Below are positions 7,661-16,408 of a stretch of DNA of 64,000 bases, piece by piece. Position 1 is the stretch's first letter. Each line of letters opens with the position of its first letter. Origin of the DNA: CBDDBU01 sp965226045. Lineage in GTDB: Bacteria; Pseudomonadota; Alphaproteobacteria; VGEJ01. The notes below the pieces were generated by a model that saw nothing but the letters and a program-made list of their open reading frames with translations, had not been told where the DNA came from and did no database searches. The DNA is taken from the NCBI GenBank assembly GCA_965226045.1, contig CBDDBU010000024.1:1-64000 (forward strand), given 5' to 3'. Both the position numbers and the translations under genes were made by a program.

Positions 7661-9088
7661 CTAATCCGCGCACACTTGCGGGCGCCGGCCGGCCCACGGC
7701 TTCGCGGCCTCGAGCTGCGCGGCGAGGGCAAGCAGCGGCCATTCCTCGCCGTAGCGGGCGACGAAGTGGAGGCCGACCGGCAGCCCCTCGGAGGTCCAAT
7801 GCAGCGGCAGCGAAACGGCGGGTTGCCCGCTCGCATTACTGATGTAGGTATAGGGCGAGAATCGCGCCATCCGCCGGCGCAGCTCGATGGGATCGTCGCG
7901 ATAGACGAGGCTGCCCAGCGGCACCGGCGGCTGGCCAAGCGTGGTGGTTAGCCACAAATCGTGGTCGGTGAAGAATCCACTCAACGATCGGATTTGGCGC
8001 TGAACATCCTGCAGGGCAAGCAGATAGTCGGCGGCGCTCAAGCTCTCGGCCCGCTTGGCGAAGGCCCAGACGAAGGGCTCGAAGTCCGCCTCGGATGGGG
8101 TGCGTCCGATGCGCCGCGACCAGTCAGCGATCGCCCACGCGACGCCGGCCGAGAGCAGGGTGGTAAACTTCTGCCAGAGTTCGGGCGCATCGAAACTCGG
8201 GCTGGCCTCAACGACCTCGTGGCCCAGGGATTCGCACAGCGCCGCGGTCTCCCCGATCGCCTCCACGCAGACCGGATCCAGCGGATCGCCGAGAGGGGTC
8301 TCCGTCGAGAAGCCGATGCGCAGAGCTCCCGGGTCGGCGCCGACCGCTTGCGCGAAGGGGCGCGCCGGTGACGGCGCGACATAGGGCTCGCCGACGGCGG
8401 GACCCGCCACGGCATCCAGGAGCCTGGCACAATCGCGCACCGTGCGCGTCAGCGCGTGCTCCACGAAGAATCCTGCCAGCAGGTCGCCATAGTGAGGCGC
8501 AAGCGAGTTTCGGCCTCGGCTGGGCTTCAGGCCTACCAGCCCGCAACACGAGGCCGGGATCCGGATCGAGCCGCCGACGTCGTTGCCGTGCGCCATCGCC
8601 ACCACCCGGGCGGAGACCGCAGCCGCGGCACCACCGCTGGATCCGCCGGTCGTGAGGGCCGGATCCCAAGGATTGCGGGCCACGCCGAACAGCCTCGGCT
8701 CGGTGGTGGTTCCGATAGCGAATTCGGGCAGGTTGGTTTTTCCGATGGTGATGAGCCCGGCGCAGCGGAACCGCGTGTAGAGCTCACTGTCTTCCCTCGG
8801 TACATGGTCCTCGAGAAACCTGCTTCCCTCGGTAAAGCGCACCCCCGCGACCTCCGCCCCGTAGTCCTTCATCAAAAACGGTACCCCGGCAAAGGGGCCG
8901 TCGCCGGCAGACTGGCGCGCTTCGTCACGGGCGCGATCAAACATCTCGGTAACCACCGCGTTGAGGGCGCCGTTGACCTGCTCACAGCGGCGGATTGCCT
9001 CATCGACCAACTCCAACGGACTGACCTCTCCGAGCCGCACCAATCTCGCCAAGGCGGTTGCATCCAGATCACCATAGCTTTGCTTCAT
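7661..9088 (-). CDS. Amidase-signature family hydrolase
   Basis: The protein is about 475 residues from the ATG at 9088 (MKQSYGDL, GAGGAG about 8 nt upstream; an in-frame extension further upstream looks non-coding). The amidase signature triad is present: catalytic Lys in FLMKDYGA, the cis-Ser in the glycine/serine loop TTGGSSGGAAAAVSA, and the nucleophile Ser in GNDVGGSIRIPAS. Such enzymes hydrolyse amides, for example aryl or aliphatic amides, or act in transamidation as GatA does. There are no GatB or GatC partners, so this is a free-standing amidase, probably cytoplasmic and catabolic. The C-terminal region ends normally. The substrate cannot be predicted. Confidence 0.88.
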   Translation of the reverse strand: MKQSYGDLDATALARLVRLGEVSPLELVDEAIRRCEQVNGALNAVVTEMFDRARDEARQSAGDGPFAGVPFLMKDYGAEVAGVRFTEGSRFLEDHVPREDSELYTRFRCAGLITIGKTNLPEFAIGTTTEPRLFGVARNPWDPALTTGGSSGGAAAAVSARVVAMAHGNDVGGSIRIPASCCGLVGLKPSRGRNSLAPHYGDLLAGFFVEHALTRTVRDCARLLDAVAGPAVGEPYVAPSPARPFAQAVGADPGALRIGFSTETPLGDPLDPVCVEAIGETAALCESLGHEVVEASPSFDAPELWQKFTTLLSAGVAWAIADWSRRIGRTPSEADFEPFVWAFAKRAESLSAADYLLALQDVQRQIRSLSGFFTDHDLWLTTTLGQPPVPLGSLVYRDDPIELRRRMARFSPYTYISNASGQPAVSLPLHWTSEGLPVGLHFVARYGEEWPLLALAAQLEAAKPWAGRRPQVCAD

Positions 9089-9285
9089 CGGACTGGACTC
9101 CTCAAGAACTTGGTTGGCTTTCCCACAGCCTGGACCGGAAACAGACATTAAAAAAACCCAGGACACGTATGCGCCACGCCAAAGCGGCGCCGGAACTCGC
9201 CGATTTCAGCAGTCCCGGGACCCGCATGTATTCCAGGACCGGCGCGATCGCAGCGCGCCAGCCCTGCTCTACTATACTCTCCACC

Positions 9286-9361
9286 ATGCTCCGCCTGGCA
9301 CTCGTGCTCACGCTCCACCCCGCCGTCGCCCTGGCCGACGTCACCGGCCCCGCCCGCGTGA
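9286..9361 (+). pseudogene. Thermonuclease-like gene, signal-peptide remnant
   Basis: An ATG at 9286 begins MLRLALVLTLHPAVALADVT followed by GPARV. This looks like the Sec signal peptide and first mature residues of small secreted thermonuclease (SNase-like) proteins, where the next residues would be a DGDT motif. Instead the frame stops at once (TGA at 9360-9362) and the nuclease domain is absent. A TATACT box-like sequence precedes it. The break coincides with a short perfect inverted repeat (GCCCCGC / GCGGGGC, 9347-9368). Confidence 0.4.
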
Positions 9362-9452
9362 GCGGGGCAAACAGATTCGATGGCAGGATACATGACGAGG
9401 ACGGTATCCAGGCCAGTTCCGAAAAGCCACGGTTTTGCGGCCAACACGGTTT

Positions 9453-9647
9453 TCAGGAGGCACAGATTTCCCGCATGGCTCGTAGCGCCTCCCGGCCATG
9501 AGCGGCGAAGTCCTCCGCGAGCGCGTCGAGGAACTCCGTCGCCAGTCTGTTTTTCGACCCCTCCGGCCATCCCTGGGGATTGCCAGACTCGCCGTCGCTG
9601 TGGTCGGATGCAGCCACCCCATGGAAGCGGACTGGGCATCGCGTCAT
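9453..9647 (-). pseudogene. DUF5681-domain protein fragment
   Basis: The minus-strand frame contains GESGNPQGWPEGSKNRLATE and continues FLDALAEDFAAHGREALRAM. This matches the N-terminal DUF5681 signature (GNPxGRPKGSRNKL) found in phage- and island-borne proteins often annotated near terminase small subunits. The frame breaks off after MREICAS, well short of the usual domain length, so it is a truncated or frameshifted remnant. It sits between the thermonuclease scar and the methyltransferase, indicating a former mobile or phage segment. Confidence 0.5.
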
Positions 9648-9666
9648 GAAAACGCAGTGCTAGTGG

Positions 9667-10347
9667 ATGAAATCCACTAGGGTGGCGACTATCGAGCCGG
9701 CCATAAAATTCCACCACCGAAGACTGGGCACCGGCGAACTCCGTCAGATCTCGCAGATCACCATCCGGCACAACGACCGCCTGGCGGAGTCCTATTGGAA
9801 AGGGACCCGCGACCACGACGTGGGCCAGAACTACGCTGCGATGTTGAACGCCATCGAGAGCGACTCCTCCCCCTACGCCATCCTCGATTTTGGCTGCGGC
9901 CCCGGTCGCGACCTTGAACACTTCCGCTCGCTCGGCCACGAGGCCGTCGGCCTCGATGGGTCGGCGGTACTTGTCACCATGGCCCGCGCCCATTCCGGGT
10001 GCGAGGTGTTCCACCAGGAATTTCTGGCCTTGGATTTACCCGAGCGCCGCTTCGACGGCATCTTCGCCAACGCCGCGCTCTTCCATGTGCCGAGCCAGGA
10101 ACTCCCGCGCGTGCTCGGCGAACTCAGGGCGGCGCTCAAGCCGCGGGGGGTGTTGTTCAGCTCGAATCCCAGGGGCCGCAACGAGGAAGGGTGGAGCGGC
10201 GACCGCTACGGTTGCTTTTTCGATCTCAGGACCTGGCGAGCCCTGGTGCGAGACGCCGGTTTTCTCGAGGTGACCCATTACTATCGGCCGCCGGGATTGC
10301 CGCGGGACCAGCAGATGTGGCTGGCGACCGTGTGGCGCAAGCTCTGA
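9667..10347 (+). CDS. Class I SAM-dependent methyltransferase
   Basis: The 226-residue frame carries a Rossmann-type methyltransferase domain. Motif I is ILDFGCGPGRDLEHF (about residues 73-87), the acidic end of beta-2 is AVGLDGSAVLV, a motif II-like region is RFDGIFANAALFHVP, and motif III is ELRAALKPRGVLF. The start is uncertain. Homology seems to begin at about residue 28 (RQISQITIRHNDRLAES), where no ATG exists, and the first 25 residues overlap the promoter-proximal junction with the DUF5681 remnant. The 5' end may therefore have been replaced. The substrate is unknown; the closest pattern is small-molecule methyltransferases annotated as tellurite-resistance or SmtA-like. Confidence 0.7.
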   Translation: MKSTRVATIEPAIKFHHRRLGTGELRQISQITIRHNDRLAESYWKGTRDHDVGQNYAAMLNAIESDSSPYAILDFGCGPGRDLEHFRSLGHEAVGLDGSAVLVTMARAHSGCEVFHQEFLALDLPERRFDGIFANAALFHVPSQELPRVLGELRAALKPRGVLFSSNPRGRNEEGWSGDRYGCFFDLRTWRALVRDAGFLEVTHYYRPPGLPRDQQMWLATVWRKL

Positions 10348-10644
10348 GCCGACACCGTGCCCTCCGCCACCGCGCGCGGGCCCGAAGCGGAAATCTTGCG
10401 GATCTTCGGCCAGCCTCGGAGGGCCACCGGGCCGCCCCAAGCCGCATTTTCGCATTTTCGCAGTTCCGAGAATGTTAAAAAGTACACGTGAAGCGAATTG
10501 ATGGACTTTTTGACAGGGAACTCGGTGATTCGCCGATGGACAGAAACGCCGACGAAAGCTGCGATCGTCGCCTCGAACCTCTCCTGATCGATCGCTCACG
10601 GGATCGATCCCAAACGTCGCATCAGGGTTGACCTGCCGTCGGGC
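10348..10644. other. Intergenic region without recognisable gene
   Basis: This is the 297-bp stretch between the convergent methyltransferase and MetE-like genes. Its first half is GC-rich with frames lacking family signatures. The middle is AT-richer (GTTAAAAAGTACACG). I see no RNA gene, IS end or terminator with a U tract. Confidence 0.4.
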
Positions 10645-11712
10645 TCACACGGACCGTGCCGCCGCAACCAGGTTTCGCAGCTTCGCGACGGCCGTCTGGC
10701 GATCAAGCATGATCAGCCCGCAGTCGGGTGCGGCAATTAGGCGGTCGTAATCAACATGGTTCAACGCGGCAATCAGCCGTGCGCGGATCTCATCGACGGT
10801 CTCCACACGCGTTCGGGCGATGTCGACGACGCCCAAGATAATCGAGGTCAGGGCAAACTGCTCGAGCAGGGCGAGTTCGTTGTGCCGATGCGCGTCCTCG
10901 AGCGACACGGCGTCCACACTGCTTTGCTCGATAGCCGCGGCGAGGTCGAAGTAAGCCCGTGGATCGGCCTTCGAATACGCCGCCAGATCCAGCTCCGAGG
11001 GGTAGCCGCAACAAATGTGTACGATCTTGCCCAGCCCCGCCGGCGCCTTGGCGAAGCAACGCTCGAGCGCTTCCATGCCGTAGGCGAGCGCCTTGTCGGG
11101 GTTACGCGCGAAGAGCGGCTCGTCGAGCTGAATCCACTGACAGCCGGCGTCGCCCAAACGGCCGATTTCGACCGCGAGCACGTCGGCCAGGGCGAACGCA
11201 AGGTCTTGCACGCTCGCGTAGAACGCGTTCGTCGTCGAATCGATAATCGTCAAGGGACCCGGCACGGTGATCTTGACCGGGCGATCGGTCGACGACTGGG
11301 CGATACGCCAATCTCGTGGAAGGAAGGGTGGGCCGACCTGCAACGGCGCGACGACGGTCGGCACCTCCGCCTTCCAGTTCCCGTTGCGCATGGTCGCGAC
11401 CGTCAGATTGTCGAAGTCGAAACCCTCGATATGGCGCAGATGGTAATAGATGTAATGCTCGCGGTGGACTTCACCGTCGGTTGGAATATCGATCCCAATC
11501 TCGGCCTGCTCCCGCACGACCTCTCGCGTCGCTTGGTGGAGCAATTCCTCGTCGTCGTCCGACCGGTCGCGCAGCAAGGCGGAGTATGTCCGGGTCGGAC
11601 TCCGCCGGTGCAGGTCGCGGAGCTCGAACCAGCCGGCGACGGTCGCGTAATCCGGTTTGGGATAGGACCCGATCGTCGTGGTCTTGAGCCCGGATTTTCC
11701 CTCGGTCGCCAT
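10645..11712 (-). CDS. MetE-type (cobalamin-independent) methyltransferase, catalytic domain only
   Basis: At 355 residues the protein corresponds to the C-terminal, zinc-dependent half of cobalamin-independent methionine synthase. It begins with LKTTTIGSYPKP, the canonical start of this domain. The zinc ligands are visible: His and Cys in IVHICCGYP, Glu in AVSLEDAHRH and Cys in APDCGLIML. Stand-alone versions exist in bacteria that use a corrinoid protein or small methyl donor instead of methyltetrahydrofolate-polyglutamate, because the N-terminal folate-binding domain is absent. The physiological donor is therefore open. In this window it accompanies BHMT-like and GcvT-like genes, consistent with one-carbon transfer to homocysteine. 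Confidence 0.85.
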   Translation of the reverse strand: MATEGKSGLKTTTIGSYPKPDYATVAGWFELRDLHRRSPTRTYSALLRDRSDDDEELLHQATREVVREQAEIGIDIPTDGEVHREHYIYYHLRHIEGFDFDNLTVATMRNGNWKAEVPTVVAPLQVGPPFLPRDWRIAQSSTDRPVKITVPGPLTIIDSTTNAFYASVQDLAFALADVLAVEIGRLGDAGCQWIQLDEPLFARNPDKALAYGMEALERCFAKAPAGLGKIVHICCGYPSELDLAAYSKADPRAYFDLAAAIEQSSVDAVSLEDAHRHNELALLEQFALTSIILGVVDIARTRVETVDEIRARLIAALNHVDYDRLIAAPDCGLIMLDRQTAVAKLRNLVAAARSV

Positions 11713-11940
11713 CTTATCGTCGGTCTTTCCAACCCGCCATCGCCCGAAGGAGAGGAGCGGCGTCCGTTGCGCCTATACGTTAACGCCGGCGGTGCGCCCG
11801 AGCTATGAAAAATGGCCGCTCGAGGTCGGGCCGGGTTGAATTCGGTTCTCGTCCGCGTCGAAGAAAAGGAGGGCGCGGGGATCAATGCCCCTGCGAATCT
11901 GCTCGCCCCCGCGCAGCCCAGGGCACAAGATCGGCGTGAT

Positions 11941-11975
11941 CAGCGCCCAAATTGAGTTTCAGCGCCCAAATTGAG
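11941..11975 (+). repeat. 16-bp tandem direct repeat
   Basis: CAGCGCCCAAATTGAG occurs at 11941-11956 and again at 11960-11975, separated by TTT, just downstream of the ABC transporter ATPase gene. The unit resembles the terminal repeats of the IS21-type element at 25.9 kb (GGCGTCCAAATTTGACC), so it may be a leftover IS21 end. The remaining 11713-11986 interval shows no gene. Confidence 0.5.
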
Positions 11976-11986
11976 GGAAGGACAGG

Positions 11987-13054
11987 TCAGGCAGGCAGCC
12001 CGACCCGCGCGTTCGCGATCAGGCGCTGGCTCGCGGCGTCGAACAGCAGGGTCGCCGCGGGCTCGAAGGCCAGCGTCACCGTCTGGTCATGGCTGCGGCG
12101 CGCGGTGGTACCGGCCTCCAGCACCCGGACACTGCCCAGCGGCGTATCGACGATATAGAGCGTCTCGCGACCCATCGGTTCGATATCGCACACCCGCCCT
12201 TCGAGGCCCGACTCGGCGAAGCTCAAGTTCTCCGGCCGAATCCCTAGCACGGCCTCGCCCGCGGCCGTTCCGGTCACGGATAGGCGGGTTCCGTTCGAGG
12301 TGAAAGCGCCGTCGGCGATCCGCCCCTCCACCAGATTGATCGGCGGCGCGCCGATGAAGCCGGCGACGAAGAGGCTTGCCGGCCGAAGGTAGAGGTCGTC
12401 GGGCGTGCCCACCTGCTCGATCCGGCCGTCCCGCATACACACGATGCGATCGGCCATGGTGGTGGCCTCGAGCTGGTCGTGCGTGACGAGTATGGTGGTG
12501 ACTCCAAGCTTCGCCTGCAGCCTCTTAATCTCCGAGCGCATCGTCATGCGCAGCGTGGCGTCGAGGTTGGAAAGCGGCTCGTCGAGCAAAAGGAGCTGGG
12601 GTTCCTTGACGAGCGCCCGGGCGAGCGCCACCCGCTGCTGCTGGCCGCCCGAGAGCTGGCTCGGCCGGCGGTCCAACAGATCGGTAATGTGGACCAGTTC
12701 GGCCGCCTCGGCGACGCGGCGCCCGGCCTCCGCCTCGGGCACCTTCTTGAACCTCAGCGGGAACAAAATGTTCTGCCGCACGGTCATATGGGGATACAGA
12801 GCGTAGGACTGGAAAACGATGCCCACGTTACGGTCCTTGGCCTCGACCTCGTTCACAACCTGACCGTCGAAGTATAGCTCGCCGTTGGTCGGAGCGTAGA
12901 TACCGGCAAGTATCAACAGAGTCGTCGACTTGCCACAGCCCGACGGGCCCAGAAGCGCGACGAATTCACCGTCCTCTATGGTCAGGGTCAGCTCGTCGAC
13001 CGCGACCACGTCGGACCAAGCCTTGCAAATCCTGTCGAACTCGATCCGGGCCAT
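11987..13054 (-). CDS. ABC transporter ATP-binding protein (UgpC/MsmK type)
   Basis: This is the ATPase of a CUT1-type carbohydrate importer, 355 residues, cytoplasmic. Walker A is GPSGCGKSTTLL, the Q-loop is FQSYALYPHM, the signature is LSGGQQQRVALARAL, Walker B is LLLLDEPLSNLDA and the H-loop is VTHDQLEA. A C-terminal TOBE/OB-type regulatory region (about 235-350) is typical of UgpC/MalK proteins. It is the last gene of the minus-strand transporter operon, starting five bases after the permease stop. One such ATPase can serve several sugar importers. The cargo is inferred only from the adjacent iol genes. Confidence 0.92.
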   Translation of the reverse strand: MARIEFDRICKAWSDVVAVDELTLTIEDGEFVALLGPSGCGKSTTLLILAGIYAPTNGELYFDGQVVNEVEAKDRNVGIVFQSYALYPHMTVRQNILFPLRFKKVPEAEAGRRVAEAAELVHITDLLDRRPSQLSGGQQQRVALARALVKEPQLLLLDEPLSNLDATLRMTMRSEIKRLQAKLGVTTILVTHDQLEATTMADRIVCMRDGRIEQVGTPDDLYLRPASLFVAGFIGAPPINLVEGRIADGAFTSNGTRLSVTGTAAGEAVLGIRPENLSFAESGLEGRVCDIEPMGRETLYIVDTPLGSVRVLEAGTTARRSHDQTVTLAFEPAATLLFDAASQRLIANARVGLPA

Positions 13055-13059
13055 GTCGC

Positions 13060-14169
13060 CTACCCCTTTACTCCGCCAATGGTCATCTGAGCCAAATATT
13101 TTTGGGCCACCACATACAGCACGAGGCTGGGCGCCAGGTAGAAGACGCCGACGGCCGAGACAAGGCCGAAATCAATGCCCAGGATGTCGTCACGAACGAA
13201 GAACATGTACAGACTCATGGTCCAGTTCACGTTATCGATCAGGAAGGTGAAAACGAATATGTACTCCTCCCAGCCGCGGATGAAGGAGAACACGGATATT
13301 GCGATCAGACCGTTGGTGACCTGCGGCAGCACCACCCTGACAAAGGCCTGGCGGCGCGAGGCGCCGTCGGTCAAGGCGCTCATTTCGATCTCCCAGGGAA
13401 CGGCGTCGAAGAACCCCTTCATGATGAATATGGCGAAGGGCAGCTCGAACCCCACCAGCACCAGCATTACGCCCAACAGCCGGTCCAGGAGACCGACGAA
13501 GTTCAGGATCAGGAATAGCGGCACAATTAGCGTCAGCACCGGGAAAGCGTGCAACACCAACAGCGAGCGCAGCATCGCCGTGCGCCCGGCAAAATGGAAC
13601 CGGGATATATAGTAACCCGCCAGCGAGGCGACGGTCGCGACGATTATGGTCTGGCCGCCCGCCAGATACAGCGAGTTGGCGAAGGCGAGCCACACGCTCG
13701 GAAAGTCGATCCCGCCGGCGACTTCTCCCGTCTTTGAGCCGGTTCTGGTCTCGCGGACGATGTCGCCGAAATTTCTCTCACTGACAAAGATGAAGTTTCC
13801 GAGGTGGAGATCCGGCAAGACGAAGATGACGAAAACGACGACCGACACCGCCGTGATGGCGGTGCAGCCGACCAGCGTGTGTCTGGCGTTTCTCGCCACG
13901 GTCGACCAAATCCAACAGGCGAAAACGAAGGGGACGAGGATGCCCATGGAGCGCCAGAGCACGAGGGTATCGACGGTGCCCGTCTTGGATGAAAACGCCA
14001 CCGTGACCATCCAGAAGTAGGGCAGGAGTAAGGGCACCGAGACGGCGACAAGGAACCCATAGATTGCCGCCAGCTTGGCTCTGCGCATCCACCTCGCGCG
14101 TGCCGCAAGCCGGTTCCACGGCGTCGGGGTGCGAGCCTGGGGTGCGCCGGCCATGACTTCCATGGTCAT
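13060..14169 (-). CDS. ABC transporter permease (MalG/UgpE type)
   Basis: This is the inner-membrane permease of the binding-protein-dependent sugar importer, 369 residues. It has an N-terminal TM segment (about 34-54), an unusually long periplasmic/extra region around residues 70-150, and the permease core from about residue 160. The coupling EAA loop is visible as EMSALTDGASRRQAFVRVVL followed by PQ. The start ATG at 14169 overlaps the stop of the upstream permease by four bases (ATGA), showing translational coupling. The enlarged loop between the first helices is longer than in classical MalG. Confidence 0.9.
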   Translation of the reverse strand: MTMEVMAGAPQARTPTPWNRLAARARWMRRAKLAAIYGFLVAVSVPLLLPYFWMVTVAFSSKTGTVDTLVLWRSMGILVPFVFACWIWSTVARNARHTLVGCTAITAVSVVVFVIFVLPDLHLGNFIFVSERNFGDIVRETRTGSKTGEVAGGIDFPSVWLAFANSLYLAGGQTIIVATVASLAGYYISRFHFAGRTAMLRSLLVLHAFPVLTLIVPLFLILNFVGLLDRLLGVMLVLVGFELPFAIFIMKGFFDAVPWEIEMSALTDGASRRQAFVRVVLPQVTNGLIAISVFSFIRGWEEYIFVFTFLIDNVNWTMSLYMFFVRDDILGIDFGLVSAVGVFYLAPSLVLYVVAQKYLAQMTIGGVKG

Positions 14170-15119
14170 TGCACCTCTATCCTCGGTACCTGAAGCAGCT
14201 TTTTCATGTCGAAGAACTTCCAGCCGAGCAGGGCTAGGGCGATGCCAATGATAATCAGGAACAAGGAAAGCGCCGCGCCGTAGGCGTATTGGCCGTTCTC
14301 AAACGCGCGCCGATAGATATAAAGCGCATAGACAGTGGTATCGAAGAAAGGGCCGCCCTCGGTGAGAAGAAGGATGTATTCGAAACTGACGGTGAGCGAC
14401 AGCGTCTGATAGATCGTTATGAAGCTGATTGGCCACCGCAGCGCCGGCAGCGTGACATGGCGCACGATCGCCAACCCGCCGGCGCCGTCCACCCGCGCAG
14501 CATGAAACAGGTGCTCGGGGATCGATCGGATCGCCGAGGTAAAGATGATCATCCCCATCGAGGCTCCGATGAAACCATTCGAAAAGATGATCAGCATGAC
14601 CGGCGCATTGGTCATCAGGTCGACGGGTTTCTCCACGCCGAACACGTTCGTCAATATTTGATTGAGAAGTCCAAATTCCGACGGATCAATAACCCATATC
14701 CACAAAAATATATAGAGGACCGAGGGGCTCATTCGCGGCAGCAGCCAGACACCGCGAAAAAACCCGCCCGAGGTCTTCGGGATCGAGGTGGTGAGAATGG
14801 CCAAAACCAAGCCGAACGTTACGTTGAAAACAGCCAGCGTTCCTAATACGTAAACAAAAGTCAGTCCGATGACTTGCGGCAGGCGCTTGTCGCCGCTGAA
14901 TACCTTTTCATATTGCTTGGTCGTGAACTCGTGGACCGCAAGGCTGCGGCCCATGTCGGTAAACGAAATGACGATGTCGACGATGACCGGAAGGATATAG
15001 AACAAGAACGTGAGGAGGATCGCCGGTCCAAGAAATATTAGGATATTGGTCCGCCGCCGCCACTTCGCCGACCCAAATTGCCGGCGCTCGCCCGAATCGC
15101 TCCCAGCAATCGTGGCCAC
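14166..15119 (-). CDS. ABC transporter permease (MalF/UgpA type)
   Basis: This is the first permease of the importer, 317 residues, with about six TM helices. The N-terminal helix includes ILIFLGPAILLTFLFYILPV. The EAA coupling motif is HAARVDGAGGLAIVRHVTLP. It is coupled by overlap to the second permease. Upstream, only 30 bp separate its start from the IS630 element that split the operon. The solute-binding-protein gene now lies on the far side of that IS, so transcription from the original promoter must pass through 1.2 kb of IS DNA or start from within it. Confidence 0.9.
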   Translation of the reverse strand: MATIAGSDSGERRQFGSAKWRRRTNILIFLGPAILLTFLFYILPVIVDIVISFTDMGRSLAVHEFTTKQYEKVFSGDKRLPQVIGLTFVYVLGTLAVFNVTFGLVLAILTTSIPKTSGGFFRGVWLLPRMSPSVLYIFLWIWVIDPSEFGLLNQILTNVFGVEKPVDLMTNAPVMLIIFSNGFIGASMGMIIFTSAIRSIPEHLFHAARVDGAGGLAIVRHVTLPALRWPISFITIYQTLSLTVSFEYILLLTEGGPFFDTTVYALYIYRRAFENGQYAYGAALSLFLIIIGIALALLGWKFFDMKKLLQVPRIEVQ

Positions 15120-15145
15120 TTCGCGCTCCCTATCGAGGTTGCAAC

Positions 15146-16267
15146 CTAGTGTCCCGATTCCGAGGTTCGCATGATTTTCGCCTGCTGTTCAGCGATTTCG
15201 ATTGTTCGGAGGCAGAAGCGCTGGATGGCGCCGAGGATGTCATCGGCGGATTTGGTCCATTTGAAGGGTTTGGGGTTCTGGTTTGTCGTGTCGATGTAGT
15301 CGAGGATGGTGCGCTCCAACTCCTTGGTGGAGCGATGGACGCCGCGCCTGATCTGCTTGTCGGTCAGCAGCCCGAACCAGCGCTCGACCTGGTTGAGCCA
15401 GGAGGCGCTGGTGGGTGTGAAATGGGCCTGCCAGCGCGGCCGTTTGGCGAACCAGTCGCGGATCGCCTTGGTCTTGTGGGTCCCGTAGTTGTCCATGACG
15501 ATGTGGATGTCGAGATCACCAGGGACGTTCGCCTCGACGAGGTCGAGGAATTTGCGGAACTCTCGGGCCCGATGGCGCGGGAAACATTTGCCGATGATCT
15601 CTCCCGTGGCGATGTCGAGGGCCGCGAAGAGAGAGGTCGTGCCGTGGCGCTTGTAGTCGTGGCTGCGCCGCTCCGCCTGCCCGGGGCGCATCGGCAAGAG
15701 GGGCTGGGAACGGTCCAAGGCCTGGATCTGGCTCTTTTCGTCGACACAGAGAACCAGGGCACGATCCGGCGGCGCCAAATACAGACCGACGATGTCGCGG
15801 ACCTTCTCCACGAAGAAGGGATCGCTCGACAGCTTGAAGGTCTCCGAGCGATGCGGCTGCAAGCCGAAGGCCCGCCAGATGCGATGAATGGTCGAGGGCG
15901 CGTGGCCGCTCGCCCGCGCCATCGAGCGAAGGCTCCAATGGGTCGCGTCCGGCGGCGTCTCTTCCAGCGTCAGCCGGACCGCTTCCGCGATGGCGTCATC
16001 GCCGATTTGACGCGGCGCGCCGGGGCGGGGTTCGTCGTACAGACCGTCGAGGCCCTCCGCCGCATAGCGGCGACGCCACTTGCCCACGGTGTCCGCGCTC
16101 GCCTCGAGACGAACGGCGATCTCCTTGTTCTCCAACCCTTCCGCCGCCGCCAAGACGATCCGAGCCCGCCGCGCAAGCCCCTGCGACGTCCTGCGACGAC
16201 GAGACAGCGCCTCCAATTCGGCGCGCTCGTCATCGCTCAAAGAGATCGTCACCGCCACTCTCGCCAT
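15146..16267 (-). CDS. IS630-family transposase (copy 1)
   Basis: This is a complete IS630-type transposase of 373 residues from the ATG at 16267, with AGGAGG nine bases upstream. It has an N-terminal HTH_29/homeodomain-like region (SRRRRTSQGLARRARIVLAA, then NKEIAVRLEASADTVGKWRR) and a DDE_3 nuclease domain. The first Asp is in LVLCVDEKSQIQALDRSQP, the second in DIHIVMDNYGTHKTK and the Glu in SWLNQVERWFGLL. The stop codon is formed by the final CAC, the TA target dinucleotide and the next flanking base, so termination depends on the insertion site. A near-identical second copy lies at 23.8 kb. Confidence 0.92.
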   Translation of the reverse strand: MARVAVTISLSDDERAELEALSRRRRTSQGLARRARIVLAAAEGLENKEIAVRLEASADTVGKWRRRYAAEGLDGLYDEPRPGAPRQIGDDAIAEAVRLTLEETPPDATHWSLRSMARASGHAPSTIHRIWRAFGLQPHRSETFKLSSDPFFVEKVRDIVGLYLAPPDRALVLCVDEKSQIQALDRSQPLLPMRPGQAERRSHDYKRHGTTSLFAALDIATGEIIGKCFPRHRAREFRKFLDLVEANVPGDLDIHIVMDNYGTHKTKAIRDWFAKRPRWQAHFTPTSASWLNQVERWFGLLTDKQIRRGVHRSTKELERTILDYIDTTNQNPKPFKWTKSADDILGAIQRFCLRTIEIAEQQAKIMRTSESGH

Positions 16268-16327
16268 CAATCGCGCCTCCTGAAAACAAATAGAGACATA
16301 ATCATATCAATTTATCGATCAGGACAC
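15149..16327 (-). mobile_element. IS630-family insertion sequence, complete copy
   Basis: The element is 1179 bp with inverted terminal sequences GTGTCCCGAT at the left end (15149) and ATCAGGACAC at the right end (16327). It is flanked by the TA dinucleotides at 15147-15148 and 16328-16329 expected of IS630/mariner-type insertion. It sits between the solute-binding-protein gene and the permeases of a sugar ABC transporter. Both ends are present, so it could still be mobile. Confidence 0.85.
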
Positions 16328-16408
16328 TAGTCGTCGCCACGGATACCCCCCTTCCCGGGTTTCCGTCCGCCGGCAGCGAAACGCGAACCGACGCCGGTGA
16401 AAAGACAA

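Noticed and set aside
9148..10014. 288-codon minus-strand open frame across the methyltransferase 5' region
   Set aside because: It covers three different remnants in other frames and lacks family features.
12405..13518. Open frames on the plus strand opposite the ABC transporter genes
   Set aside because: They are complements of conserved ATPase and permease genes and show no independent domains.
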